A DNA stretch of 25,222 nt from JAJXUB01 sp047974805 (GCA_047974805.1 JBKECS010000067.1:1-25222), one strand, 5' to 3'. Numbered from the stretch's first letter, positions 1-7,838 are shown. Numbers and translations: made by a program. The notes: generated by a model not told the origin, from the sequence alone.

Positions 1-243
1 TCCCACAACTGTTGGATAGGCCGAGCAAGCCAGCCCTACTCGGTAACCCACGACCACTTGTGAGTGGGGCCCCGGCCTACAACCCCCAAGACTCCTGAGC
101 GGTCACTCCATACCGTCTAGCGCCCGCTCGGTGGACCTGCCGGATCGTCCGTATGCCGTCTCCGCGTGCCCGGCAGTAGCGGCGATGTGCGTAAGAACGG
201 CACGCTCCCCTCAATGGCGTCTCGGCGTGCCGGCCGTGTCACT
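1..243. other. Left-edge stretch without a recognised gene
   Basis: I see no convincing coding frame here; the short open frames lack a recognisable product. Small hairpins are visible: arms CCACT/AGTGG at 54-67, and an 8-bp inverted repeat CGGCACGC/GCGTGCCG at 198-205/225-232. In related actinobacteria glnA lies on this side of the RDD gene, so this may be a glnA-proximal intergenic region, but no glnA sequence is inside the window. One GTATGCCG octamer is at 151-158. Confidence 0.4.
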
Positions 244-244
244 T

Positions 245-324
245 CGCAAGGGAACCCGGTGCTTCGCAGGGGAAAGGTTCCCCTGCGAAGCACCGGGTTC
301 CCACCTGAGGCGTAAATCTGGAGG
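245..324 (+). repeat. Palindromic intergenic element, copy 1
   Basis: A perfect 25-bp inverted repeat (arms 250-274 and 278-302, loop AGG) is followed by a tail at 302-324 containing TGAGGCGTAAATC and ending GGAGG. The same architecture recurs at 21840-21917 in the same orientation. The mid-arm sequence differs between copies, but both arms changed together so that pairing is kept. The 23-nt tail matches with one difference. Weaker similarity extends left (TGGCG at 215-219 and 21810-21814). It lies just upstream of the RDD gene promoter. No transposase is nearby. REP-like, MITE-like or structured-RNA identities are all possible. Confidence 0.8.
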
Positions 325-352
325 TTGGGGGAGGAGGTGGGGGGTGCCTCGC

Positions 353-358
353 TAGGCT
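353..358 (+). promoter_or_regulatory. Candidate -10 box (TAGGCT) of the RDD gene
   Basis: TAGGCT fits the actinobacterial TANNNT -10 pattern and ends exactly 6 nt before the ATG at 365, placing the predicted transcription start at or near the A of the ATG (leaderless). There is no Shine-Dalgarno sequence in that gap. I see no good -35 hexamer; the upstream stretch is G-rich. Confidence 0.45.
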
Positions 359-364
359 CACCGC

Positions 365-781
365 ATGACGCAGGTCGCGCAGTCCTGGCCGGGAAAGGCC
401 TACGGTTTGCCGTCGTCTGGACCGGGTTCGGTCGGGCGGGTCGGGCGGCGGTTGGTCGCGGTGGCCATCGATTGGTTCGTGGCCAACCTCATTGCCATCA
501 CGCTCCTGGGGGTTCCCATCGGCGCGACCGGGGGAGCGGCATTCGTGCCCTTGGTCGTCTTCGCGGCCGAGAACATCCTCCTGCTGAGCACCCTGGGCTG
601 GACGATCGGTATGCGGATCGTGTCCATCAGGGTGGGGTCGCTGGGCCGCCCGTCGCTCAGCCCGGTCCACGTCGTGGTCCGCACCGTGTTGCTCTGTCTG
701 TTCATCCCCGCAGTGATCTGGGACCACGACGGGCGCGGCCTTCATGACCGGGCGTCAGGAACCGTGGTGGTGCGGTCCTAA
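365..781 (+). CDS. RDD family integral membrane protein
   Basis: A 138-residue membrane protein with three hydrophobic segments at about 30-50, 57-78 and 101-118. The RDD signature is visible: Arg28/Arg29 at the start of TM1 (GRRL), Asp36 inside TM1, and the C-terminal GRGLHDRASGT motif with Asp128. RDD proteins are small membrane proteins of mostly unknown function; some members have been linked to ion transport, which cannot be assigned here. An RDD gene next to DUF4191 and lipA is conserved in Actinobacteria. The ATG at 365 is preceded by a TAGGCT box rather than a ribosome binding site, which suggests a leaderless message. Length is typical of the short actinobacterial members. Confidence 0.85.
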   Translation: MTQVAQSWPGKAYGLPSSGPGSVGRVGRRLVAVAIDWFVANLIAITLLGVPIGATGGAAFVPLVVFAAENILLLSTLGWTIGMRIVSIRVGSLGRPSLSPVHVVVRTVLLCLFIPAVIWDHDGRGLHDRASGTVVVRS

Positions 782-861
782 GAATCGGCCTCCGGTGCAA
801 CCGAGGCGCCAGGAGATCACCCGTTTTGGGCTCCGCGGGTTCCGTGGGCCGGCGAGCGGGG

Positions 862-1602
862 CTACTTGCCGCGCAGCGCCTTGCGGTCGGTGCGCACCTT
901 CGTCGGGTCCATGCCCTGCGGGATGGGTGCCTTGAACCCACCCAGCGCTCGGATGCGCCTGTTGACCGTGATGACCTCCTGTTTGGTCAGCGCAGGCCGC
1001 ATGCGGGTCAGTTTGCCAGAGACCTTCCTCAGCGGGAGCTCCCCGGTGTCGGTGTCATCGCCGATGTAGAACGTGTGTACGGGGACGCCGGGAGCGACCC
1101 GTCCGGCCTTCTTGGCCTCGGTCTTGAGTAGGTTTTCCGCCCGTCCCTTCGGACCCTCGGCGAGCAAGACGATGCCGGGCCGACCGACGGCGCGGTACAC
1201 CATGGCAGCACCGGACATGTCGGAGACCTTGGTCGCTCGAGCCGCGTCCATGGCGACCGGCTCCGACCCGGTGTACCAGCCACGCTTGCCCAAGCCGGAG
1301 ATGGCGGCACCCACGGCACCCGGGCGGCCGTCCAACGCGCCGTACATCGCCCGATTGCCGCGCCAGTTCAGCAGCAGGGCGGCCACGAGTGCGGCCAGGG
1401 GGATACCGAGGATGAGGCCGTAGATCCACCACTTGCCGCCGAAGAGCCAGCCGATCCCGGTGGCGATGAGCAGGGTCGCCAGGGCGCCTCCGAGCAGCCA
1501 CCAGCCCAGTGACGGGTCAAGTTGCTTGACCGCGTCATAGCCGGCCCGGGTGTCGGCAAACCAGCGCCGACGCTGCTTGCTCGGTTTGGCCTTGTCAGCC
1601 AC
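862..1602 (-). CDS. DUF4191 family membrane protein
   Basis: A 246-residue protein homologous to the Rv2219-type DUF4191 family found next to lipA throughout Actinobacteria. The lysine/arginine-rich N-terminus (1-14) is followed by two transmembrane segments at about 33-55 and 58-78, then a roughly 165-residue soluble domain ending in a basic tail. Family function is unknown. The start is a GTG at 1602 (codon read from CAC); the ATG two bases upstream is out of frame. A GAGAAAGG purine stretch upstream on the minus strand can serve as ribosome binding site. It lies 75 bp downstream of lipA on the same strand and may be co-transcribed. The persistent linkage to lipoate synthesis is suggestive but proves nothing about role. 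Confidence 0.85.
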   Translation of the reverse strand: MADKAKPSKQRRRWFADTRAGYDAVKQLDPSLGWWLLGGALATLLIATGIGWLFGGKWWIYGLILGIPLAALVAALLLNWRGNRAMYGALDGRPGAVGAAISGLGKRGWYTGSEPVAMDAARATKVSDMSGAAMVYRAVGRPGIVLLAEGPKGRAENLLKTEAKKAGRVAPGVPVHTFYIGDDTDTGELPLRKVSGKLTRMRPALTKQEVITVNRRIRALGGFKAPIPQGMDPTKVRTDRKALRGK

Positions 1603-1624
1603 ATTCGGCCTTTCTCACGACGGT

Positions 1625-1654
1625 GCAGCCTGACGGCGATGCCGGCCCGGCTGC
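1625..1654 (-). other. Nested inverted repeat between lipA and the DUF4191 gene
   Basis: Outer arms GCAGCC (1625-1630) and GGCTGC (1649-1654) enclose an inner CGGC-GAT-GCCG hairpin (1634-1644). In the intercistronic RNA this could attenuate or process the message. There is no U-tract, so intrinsic termination is uncertain. Confidence 0.3.
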
Positions 1655-1677
1655 GAGAGGGGAGGTCCTGTCGGCCC

Positions 1678-2703
1678 TTAGGATACGGCGCCGACCGACG
1701 TAGCGACCAGTGACGCCGCCTCTTGGCGGGCCGGCTCGTCGGCGTGGTCGGCCAAGTGTGCCAGCGCCTCCGGGACCGGCCGCCCCCAGGTCGCCATCGC
1801 CTGAGCCCATAGCCGCCCGGCACGATATGAACTGCGCACCAGGGGACCGGCCATGACGCCCTTGAACCCCAGGTCGGTGGCCACCTGCGACCAGTGCAGG
1901 AACTCCTCCGGCTTGACCCATCGGTCGATGGGATGGTGCAGCGGGCTGGGCCTCAGATATTGAGTGATGGTGAGGATGTCGCAGCCGGCGTCAAACAGAT
2001 CGGTGATGGCCTGCTCGATCTCGCCCACATGTTCGCCCATGCCGAGGATGAGGTTGGACTTGGTGACCAATTCCGCCTCGCGGGCCATGGTCAGCACCTG
2101 CAGAGACGTGTCGTACCTGAAGGCCGGACGGATCCGCTTGAAGATCCGTGGCACGGTTTCGAGGTTGTGCGCGAACACCTCCGGGCGGGCATCGAAGACC
2201 GCGCCGACCTGGGCGGGGTCCGCGCCGAAATCCGGGGGCAGGATCTCCACGCCGGTGTGGGGGTTGAGCTTGTGGATCATCCGCACGGTCTCGGCATACA
2301 GGCTCGCGGCCCCATCGGGCTGGTCGTCCCGGGCCACCCCGGTGACGGTGGAGTAGCGCAAGCCCATAGTGCGAACCGACTCGGCCACCCGGCGCGGCTC
2401 GTCGGGGTCCAACGGCTGCGGTCGACCGGTGGCGATGTCGCAGAAATCGCACCGCCGAGTGCACGTGTCTCCACCGATGAGGAACGTCGCTTCGCGGTCC
2501 TCCCAGCACTCGAAGATGTTCGGGCAGCCGGCCTCCTGGCAGACCGTGTGCAACCCGTCCTCGCGCACCATCTTGTCGATGTCACGATAGGTAGGCCCCA
2601 TGGTCGCGGTGGTTCTGATCCATGCCGGTTTGCGTTCGATCGGGGTCTGGGCGTTGCGGGCCTCGACACGAAGCAGGCGGCGTCCCTCGGGTGCGGCAGT
2701 CAT
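1678..2703 (-). CDS. lipA: Lipoyl synthase (LipA), radical SAM
   Basis: Inserts two sulfurs at C6 and C8 of protein-bound octanoyl groups, giving lipoyl-lysine on E2 and GcvH proteins. At 341 residues it is full length. The auxiliary [4Fe-4S] cysteines C55, C60 and C66 (CQEAGCPNIFEC) and the radical-SAM cluster CX3CX2C at C81, C85 and C88 (CTRRCDFCD) are intact, and the C-terminal RSSY motif that supplies the serine ligand of the auxiliary cluster is present near residue 300. The ATG at 2703 is preceded by a TACACT box rather than a strong ribosome binding site. lipB lies 74 bp upstream on the same strand, and the likely target, an E2 with two lipoyl domains, is encoded about 3.4 kb away. Confidence 0.97.
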   Translation of the reverse strand: MTAAPEGRRLLRVEARNAQTPIERKPAWIRTTATMGPTYRDIDKMVREDGLHTVCQEAGCPNIFECWEDREATFLIGGDTCTRRCDFCDIATGRPQPLDPDEPRRVAESVRTMGLRYSTVTGVARDDQPDGAASLYAETVRMIHKLNPHTGVEILPPDFGADPAQVGAVFDARPEVFAHNLETVPRIFKRIRPAFRYDTSLQVLTMAREAELVTKSNLILGMGEHVGEIEQAITDLFDAGCDILTITQYLRPSPLHHPIDRWVKPEEFLHWSQVATDLGFKGVMAGPLVRSSYRAGRLWAQAMATWGRPVPEALAHLADHADEPARQEAASLVATSVGAVS

Positions 2704-2712
2704 GGTGCCCTC

Positions 2713-2718
2713 AGTGTA
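2713..2718 (-). promoter_or_regulatory. Candidate -10 box (TACACT) of lipA
   Basis: On the minus strand TACACT lies 9 nt before the lipA ATG, predicting a 5' leader of only a few nucleotides. It would let lipA be transcribed independently of lipB. I see no good -35 hexamer. Confidence 0.35.
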
Positions 2719-2753
2719 GGTGGCTGCTAACGGACTCCATCACGGCAGTGCCA

Positions 2754-2765
2754 GCGCGGCCGCGC
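2754..2765. terminator. GC-rich palindrome after lipB
   Basis: GCGCGGCCGCGC is a perfect 12-bp palindrome 12 bp beyond the lipB stop, inside a very GC-rich run. It might act as a weak terminator or pause between lipB and lipA. There is no U-tract and no real loop, so this is a weak call. Confidence 0.2.
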
Positions 2766-2777
2766 GACCGGCCACGG

Positions 2778-3407
2778 TCAGTCGAGCAGCTCGGCCAGGT
2801 GCTTGCGCGCATACGGGAGAATGTCGTGGACCGAGACATGCTGGCCCGCCTCGGCGCTGAGGGTGGTGACATCGGCATCCGGGATGCCGCACGGGATGAT
2901 GGTGTGTGCCCAGTCCAGGGTGCAATCGGCGTTGAGCGCGAAGCCGTGCATGGTCACCCCGTGACTCACCCGAATTCCGATCTGCCCCATCTTGCGTTCC
3001 GCCCGCTGGGCGTCGGCGGGTAGCCAGACCCCGGATCGCCCCTCGACCCGGCCGGCCGTAACACCGAACTCGGCGCTGACGCGGATCATCATCTCCTCGA
3101 GCAGCCGTACGTATGCCACCACGTCCATGGGTTCGGGTAATCGGACGATGGGGTAGCCGACCAGCTGGCCCTGCCCATGCCAGGTGATCTTGCCGCCGCG
3201 GTCGACGTCAATGACCGGTGTGCCGTCCATGGGTCGCTCGTGCGGTGCGGTTCGTTTCCCGGCGGTGTAGACGGCGGTGTGTTCCAGCAGTAGCACCGTG
3301 TCCGGTTCCTCCCCGGCAACGACGGCGGCGTGTAGCTCGCGTTGCCGGGCCCAGGCCTCTTGATAGTCGACGGTGGCCGGGGCAAAGCCGAGGTGGACGA
3401 AGCGCAT
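2778..3407 (-). CDS. lipB: Lipoyl(octanoyl) transferase (LipB)
   Basis: Transfers octanoyl from acyl-carrier protein to the lipoyl domains, the substrate for LipA. I chose the ATG at 3407 (209 residues, close to the usual family length) because the longer frame to 3668 adds 87 residues of unrelated low-complexity sequence overlapping the divergent kinase gene. Visible motifs: RGGKITWHG at 70-78, GRSGVWL at 123-129, catalytic Lys139 (in KMGQIGIRVS) and catalytic Cys173 (IIPCGI). The usual HGPGQL is HGQGQL here (Gln79), a mild deviation in the substrate-binding loop. It is followed by lipA on the same strand and starts 166 bp from the divergent kinase gene. Confidence 0.93.
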   Translation of the reverse strand: MRFVHLGFAPATVDYQEAWARQRELHAAVVAGEEPDTVLLLEHTAVYTAGKRTAPHERPMDGTPVIDVDRGGKITWHGQGQLVGYPIVRLPEPMDVVAYVRLLEEMMIRVSAEFGVTAGRVEGRSGVWLPADAQRAERKMGQIGIRVSHGVTMHGFALNADCTLDWAHTIIPCGIPDADVTTLSAEAGQHVSVHDILPYARKHLAELLD

Positions 3408-3573
3408 ACCTACACGGTACCCAACCTCGCGCTCCGGTCGGGTTGGCAGGCTGGTGCCGGCACCGCCGGGGCTTTCCCGCGCGGATGTGGATAACTCTTC
3501 GTCCGGTTCGAGGAGTTCTGTCAGGGTGGAGGTGATCGAAGCGTCGATGATCATGGGGCAGGGAGGAGCGCTG
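3408..3573. promoter_or_regulatory. Divergent lipB / kinase intergenic region with palindrome
   Basis: This 166-bp region lies between two divergent start codons and must hold promoters for both genes. A perfect 12-bp palindrome GGTGCCGGCACC (3453-3464) and a CCAACC/GGTTGG pair (3421-3426/3441-3446) could be an operator, but GC-rich palindromes also occur by chance. I cannot point to a convincing -35/-10 pair. Confidence 0.3.
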
Positions 3574-5172
3574 GTGTCGAGTCCGATGACGCCCGAGCCG
3601 GTGGCGAGACCGTCCGAAAGCGGCGAGGAGCCCCCGGTGGTGCCTGGTGTGAGCATCGGGGAAGTCATCGCTCATGGCAGCCTCGCCACGGTGTGGTCCG
3701 GTGTCGACCACAATGGATCACCCGTTGCCGTGAAGATCCTGCCGGAACCGGTGCAGCCGTCAGCCGGGCTTCCAGAAGGGGCCGAGGACGGACGCGGCGA
3801 CCTGATCGGCGTGGGGCAGTCCTGGCCGCACGTGGTGCCGGTGCTGCGCGTCGTTCCGGTGATGAGTCCCAAACCGGCGACCGCGTTGGTGATGCCGCGG
3901 ATGACCGGCGGGACTTTCGCCGCCGTCGTTGCCGCGCGGGGCCAGCTCTCGCCGGGGGAGCTGGTGACGGCGCTGTCTCCGGTGGCCTCGGCGCTGGGGG
4001 CCCTGCACGCGGACGGCCTGGTCCACGCCGACGTCTCCCCGGGAAATGTGTTGTTCGACGGCGCGGGCCGCCCGGCCCTATCCGATCTCGGCATCGCCCG
4101 CCTCCTTGGAGATGCCCACGGCGCGATCTGGGGGAGCGAGGGTTTCCTGGCGCCGGAAGTCGAGGCCGGCCAGGCGCCAACCCCGGCCACGGACGTGTAT
4201 GGCATCGGTGCTTTGTCGTGGCTGGCCCTCACCGGAAAGCCCCCAGGGCCAGCGTGCGTTCGCCCCCCGCTGGCCGAGGTCGACCCGCACGTGCCGGAGC
4301 AGGTCGTTGAGCTGGTCGAGGCTGCCCTGGCCGCCGATCCCCACCGTCGTCCGAGCGCCGCCCAGTTGGCCTTGGACCTGTTCGATGCGGCACCGGCCGC
4401 GCCGCTGCGGCTGCCGGCCAGCGAAACAGACATTGCCGGGTTGACTCAACGCATCCGCTCGGCCCGGTCCGGACCAGTCCAGGTGCCGCAACAGCCAGTC
4501 CCAAGGCGCCGGTGGAGGGGCACCGATCGGGGTCGAGAGGCGACCTACGCGGCCCGCCACACCCCTAGTCGGCCCCCTCGACTGACCAGGCCGTGGGCCG
4601 GTCGGTCCGAGGCGGCGGTCAGGATCCCGTGGCGGGTGGGGCGTCGGTTCGCAGTGGCCGCCGTGCTTCTAGGGGTCGCCGGCGCGGTGACCTCGGCGGC
4701 CCTAGCCAGGGTTCCTGAAGCATCCGGCCAGTCCCATGCGGTCTCCAGCACCCGGGAGGCCGCGGCCGCGCAGGCCGTGCCGAGTACCGGATCTGGCCGT
4801 GCGGCATCACCTCGGGAGGTTGCTACCGACCTGTTGGCCGCCCGCGCGCGGCTCTGGACCACCTTGAACGTGGCCGACCTTGCCGCCGTCGATGCGCCCG
4901 GATCACCGGCGTGGCGAGGTGATGCCGAACTGGTCAGTGACGCCGCCGCCCAGGGCTGGTCCTATACCGGAGTCTCGTTCACGGTCCGGGAGGCCACGTG
5001 GCAATCACGCGAGCAGGAGACGGCACGGCTAGCCGTCGTCTACGACAGCGCCCCCTATCAGGTCAGCGGATCCAGCGCGGTGGATCGCCGTCCGGGCGAG
5101 TCGGGAACCCGCCAGGTCCTCGACCTCGTCCTCGTCGATGGGAACTGGCGGGTGGCCCGGGTGGCGTCCTAA
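3574..5172 (+). CDS. Membrane-anchored atypical serine/threonine protein kinase
   Basis: The GTG at 3574 is chosen because GGGAGG lies 7 nt upstream; ATGs at 3547 and 3553 are alternatives with poorer spacing. The 532-residue protein has a kinase domain at about 24-260: a degenerate glycine loop (IAHGSLATVW), the VAVK lysine at residue 54, and the catalytic loop HADVSPGN (Asp153, Asn158). HRD is thus HAD and the usual lysine two residues after the catalytic Asp is missing. DFG is DLG (Asp171). A disordered Arg/Pro-rich linker follows, then one TM segment at about 357-377 and a roughly 150-residue extracytoplasmic domain of unknown fold. It could be an active atypical kinase or a pseudokinase receptor. 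It is convergent with the next gene, stops overlapping. Confidence 0.82.
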   Translation: MSSPMTPEPVARPSESGEEPPVVPGVSIGEVIAHGSLATVWSGVDHNGSPVAVKILPEPVQPSAGLPEGAEDGRGDLIGVGQSWPHVVPVLRVVPVMSPKPATALVMPRMTGGTFAAVVAARGQLSPGELVTALSPVASALGALHADGLVHADVSPGNVLFDGAGRPALSDLGIARLLGDAHGAIWGSEGFLAPEVEAGQAPTPATDVYGIGALSWLALTGKPPGPACVRPPLAEVDPHVPEQVVELVEAALAADPHRRPSAAQLALDLFDAAPAAPLRLPASETDIAGLTQRIRSARSGPVQVPQQPVPRRRWRGTDRGREATYAARHTPSRPPRLTRPWAGRSEAAVRIPWRVGRRFAVAAVLLGVAGAVTSAALARVPEASGQSHAVSSTREAAAAQAVPSTGSGRAASPREVATDLLAARARLWTTLNVADLAAVDAPGSPAWRGDAELVSDAAAQGWSYTGVSFTVREATWQSREQETARLAVVYDSAPYQVSGSSAVDRRPGESGTRQVLDLVLVDGNWRVARVAS

Positions 5173-6065
5173 CTGGGCTTGGCGACCCAAGCCATCGCTG
5201 CGGGCAGGTCGGCGTGGTCAAAGATGAACCCAGAGTCGGTCAACACCTGCGGGATCACCCGGGTGCTGCCGAGCACCTCGGAGGCGAACCCACCCAAGGC
5301 CGCGCGCAGCGCCATGGCGGGGGCCGGGAGGAGGGCCGGACGACCAAGCTGTCGTCCCAGAGCAGCCGCGACGTCGCGTTGCCGATCCGGATGGGGGCCG
5401 ACAAAGTTGACCGGTCCCGTGATCTCCGGGTGGGCCAGGAGATGGGCCACGGCACGGACATGGTCAGCCAGGGTGATCCAGGACCACCACTGCCGGCCCG
5501 ATCCCAACGGCCCGCCCAGCCCAAGCCGGGCCAAGGGAAGCATCCGGGCCATAGCGCCCCCGCGTGAGGACAACACCAGCCCGGTACGCAGGAAGGCCAC
5601 AGGCGCGCCTGCCGCCATGGCCGGCTCGGCGGCAGCTTCCCAGGCGCGCACCACATCTGTGAGAAACCCCTGGCCGGCCGAGCTGTCCTCGGTGAGGCGC
5701 CCGTCCCCTCGATCGCCATAGAAGCCCATGGCGCTGCCGCTGAGCAGGCGAATCGGGCGACCGCTGGCAGCGATGGCCTCGGCGACGGCATACGTCCCGT
5801 GGGTTCGCGACGCGAGGATCTCGCGGCGGTTCGCGGCGGTCCAGCGCACGCTGACCGGAGAGCCGGCCAGGTGGACCACGGCGTCCACGCCGTTCAGGGC
5901 CTCCTGGGGCAACTCACGACGCTGAGGGTCCCACCGGGCCTGTCCGGAGTCCGTGGGCGGATGCCGGACGACCTGGACAACACAGTCGCCGCGTGCGGTG
6001 AGGAAATGCGACAGCGCGCCACCGATCAACCCGGAGGATCCGGTGATGGCGACGCGCTGTCCCAC
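5169..6065 (-). CDS. TIGR01777 family NAD(P)-binding epimerase-like protein
   Basis: An atypical short-chain dehydrogenase/reductase of 298 residues, homologous to the Rv2216/YfcH family; the substrate is unknown. The N-terminal Rossmann motif is TGSSGLIG (8-15). The family landmark RWT lies at 74-76, the active-site-like SAMGFYGDRG around 111-120, and the C-terminal DUF1731 region is recognisable in the last 50 residues. It starts with GTG at 6065, 6 nt after the sucB stop; GAGGT in the sucB end serves as ribosome binding site, so the two genes are coupled. The TAG stop overlaps the TAA of the convergent kinase gene. Linkage to lipB/sucB is conserved in Actinobacteria. Confidence 0.9.
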   Translation of the reverse strand: MGQRVAITGSSGLIGGALSHFLTARGDCVVQVVRHPPTDSGQARWDPQRRELPQEALNGVDAVVHLAGSPVSVRWTAANRREILASRTHGTYAVAEAIAASGRPIRLLSGSAMGFYGDRGDGRLTEDSSAGQGFLTDVVRAWEAAAEPAMAAGAPVAFLRTGLVLSSRGGAMARMLPLARLGLGGPLGSGRQWWSWITLADHVRAVAHLLAHPEITGPVNFVGPHPDRQRDVAAALGRQLGRPALLPAPAMALRAALGGFASEVLGSTRVIPQVLTDSGFIFDHADLPAAMAWVAKPS

Positions 6066-6071
6066 GATGGC

Positions 6072-7838
6072 TCAGACCTCGAACTGACCGTCCTCGAGGC
6101 GGGACTTCACCGCGGTGAGGAAGCGGGCTGCATCGGCGCCATCGACCAACCTGTGGTCGTAGGACAAAGCCAGGTAGACCATGGAGCGCACAGCGATGGT
6201 TTCTCCACCGTCCGCGTCGGTGACTACGACGGGCCGCTTGACGACAGCACCCGTGCCCAGGATTGCGACCTGGGGCTGGTTGATGATTGGGGTGTCGAAG
6301 AGGGCCCCCCGGCTGCCGGTGTTCGTCAGGGTGAATGTGCCCCCGCCGAGCTCATCCGGAGTGATGCGGTTGCTGCGCGTCCGGTCGGCCAAATCGGCGA
6401 TCGCCCGGGCCAGGCCGGCGATGTTGAGGTCGCCGGCATTGGCGATGACCGGCACGAGCAGGCCCTTGTCCGTGTCCACAGCCATGCCGAGGTTCTCCAC
6501 CCCGTGATAGGTCACCTGGTCACCGTCGATGCTGGCGTTCAGGGTCGGGAAGGCCTTGAGCGCCTCGCATGCTGCCAGGGCGAAGAACGGGAGGAAGCTG
6601 AGCTTGGTGCCTTCCCGCCGTTCGAATTCGGCCTTCCCGCGTTCCCTCAGCCGCGCGATCTTGGTGACGTCGACCTCGACGACGGTCGTCAATTGAGCAG
6701 AGACCTGCAGCGATTCCACCATGCGCTTGGCGATGGTTTGACGCAGCCGGGACATCTTCTCCGTGGTGCCACGTCGGGAGTCGACCGTCGGCGTCGGAGC
6801 CGGAATGGTCGAAGCGGACGGTGACGCCGGGGTCTCCGCTTCGGTGGCCGCGGGCGCCTGGCGGGCCGCCACCGCATCGAGGACGTCTTGCTTGCGGATT
6901 CGGCCTCCGATTCCGCTGCCGGTCAGCGTCGTCAAGTCGATGTCGTTGTCTGCGGCGAGCTTCCGAACCAGCGGAGTGACGTAGGTGGAGGCGTCGGCGG
7001 ACTCATCGGTCGCCGGCGAGGTTGCGGTGGCCGCTGCTACAGGGGCGGGAGCTGGCGGCGCAGTCACTGGTGTCGGCGGTGCGGGCGCGGCCGGGGCTGC
7101 TGCCACGGGTGCCGGCGGTGCGGGCTGAGCCGGGGGAGCCGCGGCAGGGGCGGGAGGTGCCGGGGCAGGAGCCGGGGGCTCAGGGGCGAAAGCAGTCGTG
7201 GGGGCTGAGGCGGAGTCGTCGGTGGATCCGCCGACGATCGCCAGCTCGGCGCCGACCGGCACGGTCTCGTCCTCAGCGACCAGGACCTTGGTGAGCGTCC
7301 CGGCGACGGGGGAGGGGATCTCCGTGTCGACCTTGTCAGTGGAGACCTCCAGCAACGGTTCATCGACCGCGACCTGGTCGCCCTCGGACTTCAGCCACCG
7401 GGTCACCGTTCCCTCGGTGACGGACTCGCCCAGGGCCGGCATGACCACGCGTTGGCCATCGGGGGCCGCATCCGCAGATACCGACGGTGCGGACTCGTCG
7501 GGAGCCGGAGGTGTCGCCTCGACGGGGGCCGGAGGTGCCGCCTCGACCTGCGCGGGCTGGGTGGCCGTATCGGTCTGCTCGGATTCTCCCGAACTGCCGG
7601 AGCCATCTCCGATGACGGCCAGATCCGCGCCCACAGGCACGGTCTCGTCCTCCTCAACGAGGACTTGCTCGAGCACGCCGGCGACGGGGGAGGGGATCTC
7701 CGTGTCGACCTTGTCGGTGGAGACCTCCAGCAACGGCTCGTCCACCGCGATGGTGTCACCGACGCTCTTGAGCCATCGGGTCACCGTCCCTTCGGTCACG
7801 GACTCGCCCAGGGCCGGCATGGTCACGCGTTCTGACAT
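6072..7838 (-). CDS. sucB: Dihydrolipoamide acyltransferase (E2) with two lipoyl domains
   Basis: E2 core of a 2-oxoacid dehydrogenase complex. Actinobacterial homologues annotated SucB/DlaT serve pyruvate dehydrogenase, and in some species other complexes too. The start is the ATG at 7838 with GAGGAG upstream, not the longer frame to 7904. The 588 residues contain lipoyl domain 1 (3-78, Lys43 in STDKVDTE), lipoyl domain 2 (130-204, Lys169), a long Ala/Pro linker (205-284), the peripheral-subunit-binding domain (285-323) and the acyltransferase domain (about 357-588) with the active site SYDHRLVDG (His562, Asp566). The lipoyl domains are nearly identical around the lysine, also at DNA level. 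Lipoylation would need the nearby lipB/lipA. The GTG of the TIGR01777 gene follows 6 nt later. Confidence 0.93.
   Translation of the reverse strand: MSERVTMPALGESVTEGTVTRWLKSVGDTIAVDEPLLEVSTDKVDTEIPSPVAGVLEQVLVEEDETVPVGADLAVIGDGSGSSGESEQTDTATQPAQVEAAPPAPVEATPPAPDESAPSVSADAAPDGQRVVMPALGESVTEGTVTRWLKSEGDQVAVDEPLLEVSTDKVDTEIPSPVAGTLTKVLVAEDETVPVGAELAIVGGSTDDSASAPTTAFAPEPPAPAPAPPAPAAAPPAQPAPPAPVAAAPAAPAPPTPVTAPPAPAPVAAATATSPATDESADASTYVTPLVRKLAADNDIDLTTLTGSGIGGRIRKQDVLDAVAARQAPAATEAETPASPSASTIPAPTPTVDSRRGTTEKMSRLRQTIAKRMVESLQVSAQLTTVVEVDVTKIARLRERGKAEFERREGTKLSFLPFFALAACEALKAFPTLNASIDGDQVTYHGVENLGMAVDTDKGLLVPVIANAGDLNIAGLARAIADLADRTRSNRITPDELGGGTFTLTNTGSRGALFDTPIINQPQVAILGTGAVVKRPVVVTDADGGETIAVRSMVYLALSYDHRLVDGADAARFLTAVKSRLEDGQFEV
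7301..7358 (-). repeat. Intragenic direct repeat, lipoyl domain 2 core
   Basis: A 58-bp segment encoding the lipoyl-lysine loop of domain 2. It matches 7679-7736 with a single mismatch, 378 bp (126 codons) apart and in frame. Confidence 0.85.
7679..7736 (-). repeat. Intragenic direct repeat, lipoyl domain 1 core
   Basis: Partner of 7301-7358. The only difference is one base (cAgtgg versus cGgtgg). The match includes synonymous positions, so it reflects recent duplication or gene conversion as well as protein constraint. Confidence 0.85.

Noticed and set aside
3408..3668. N-terminal extension of LipB by 87 residues
   Set aside because: The extra sequence is Ser/Pro/Glu low complexity, unlike any LipB, and overlaps the divergent kinase gene start.
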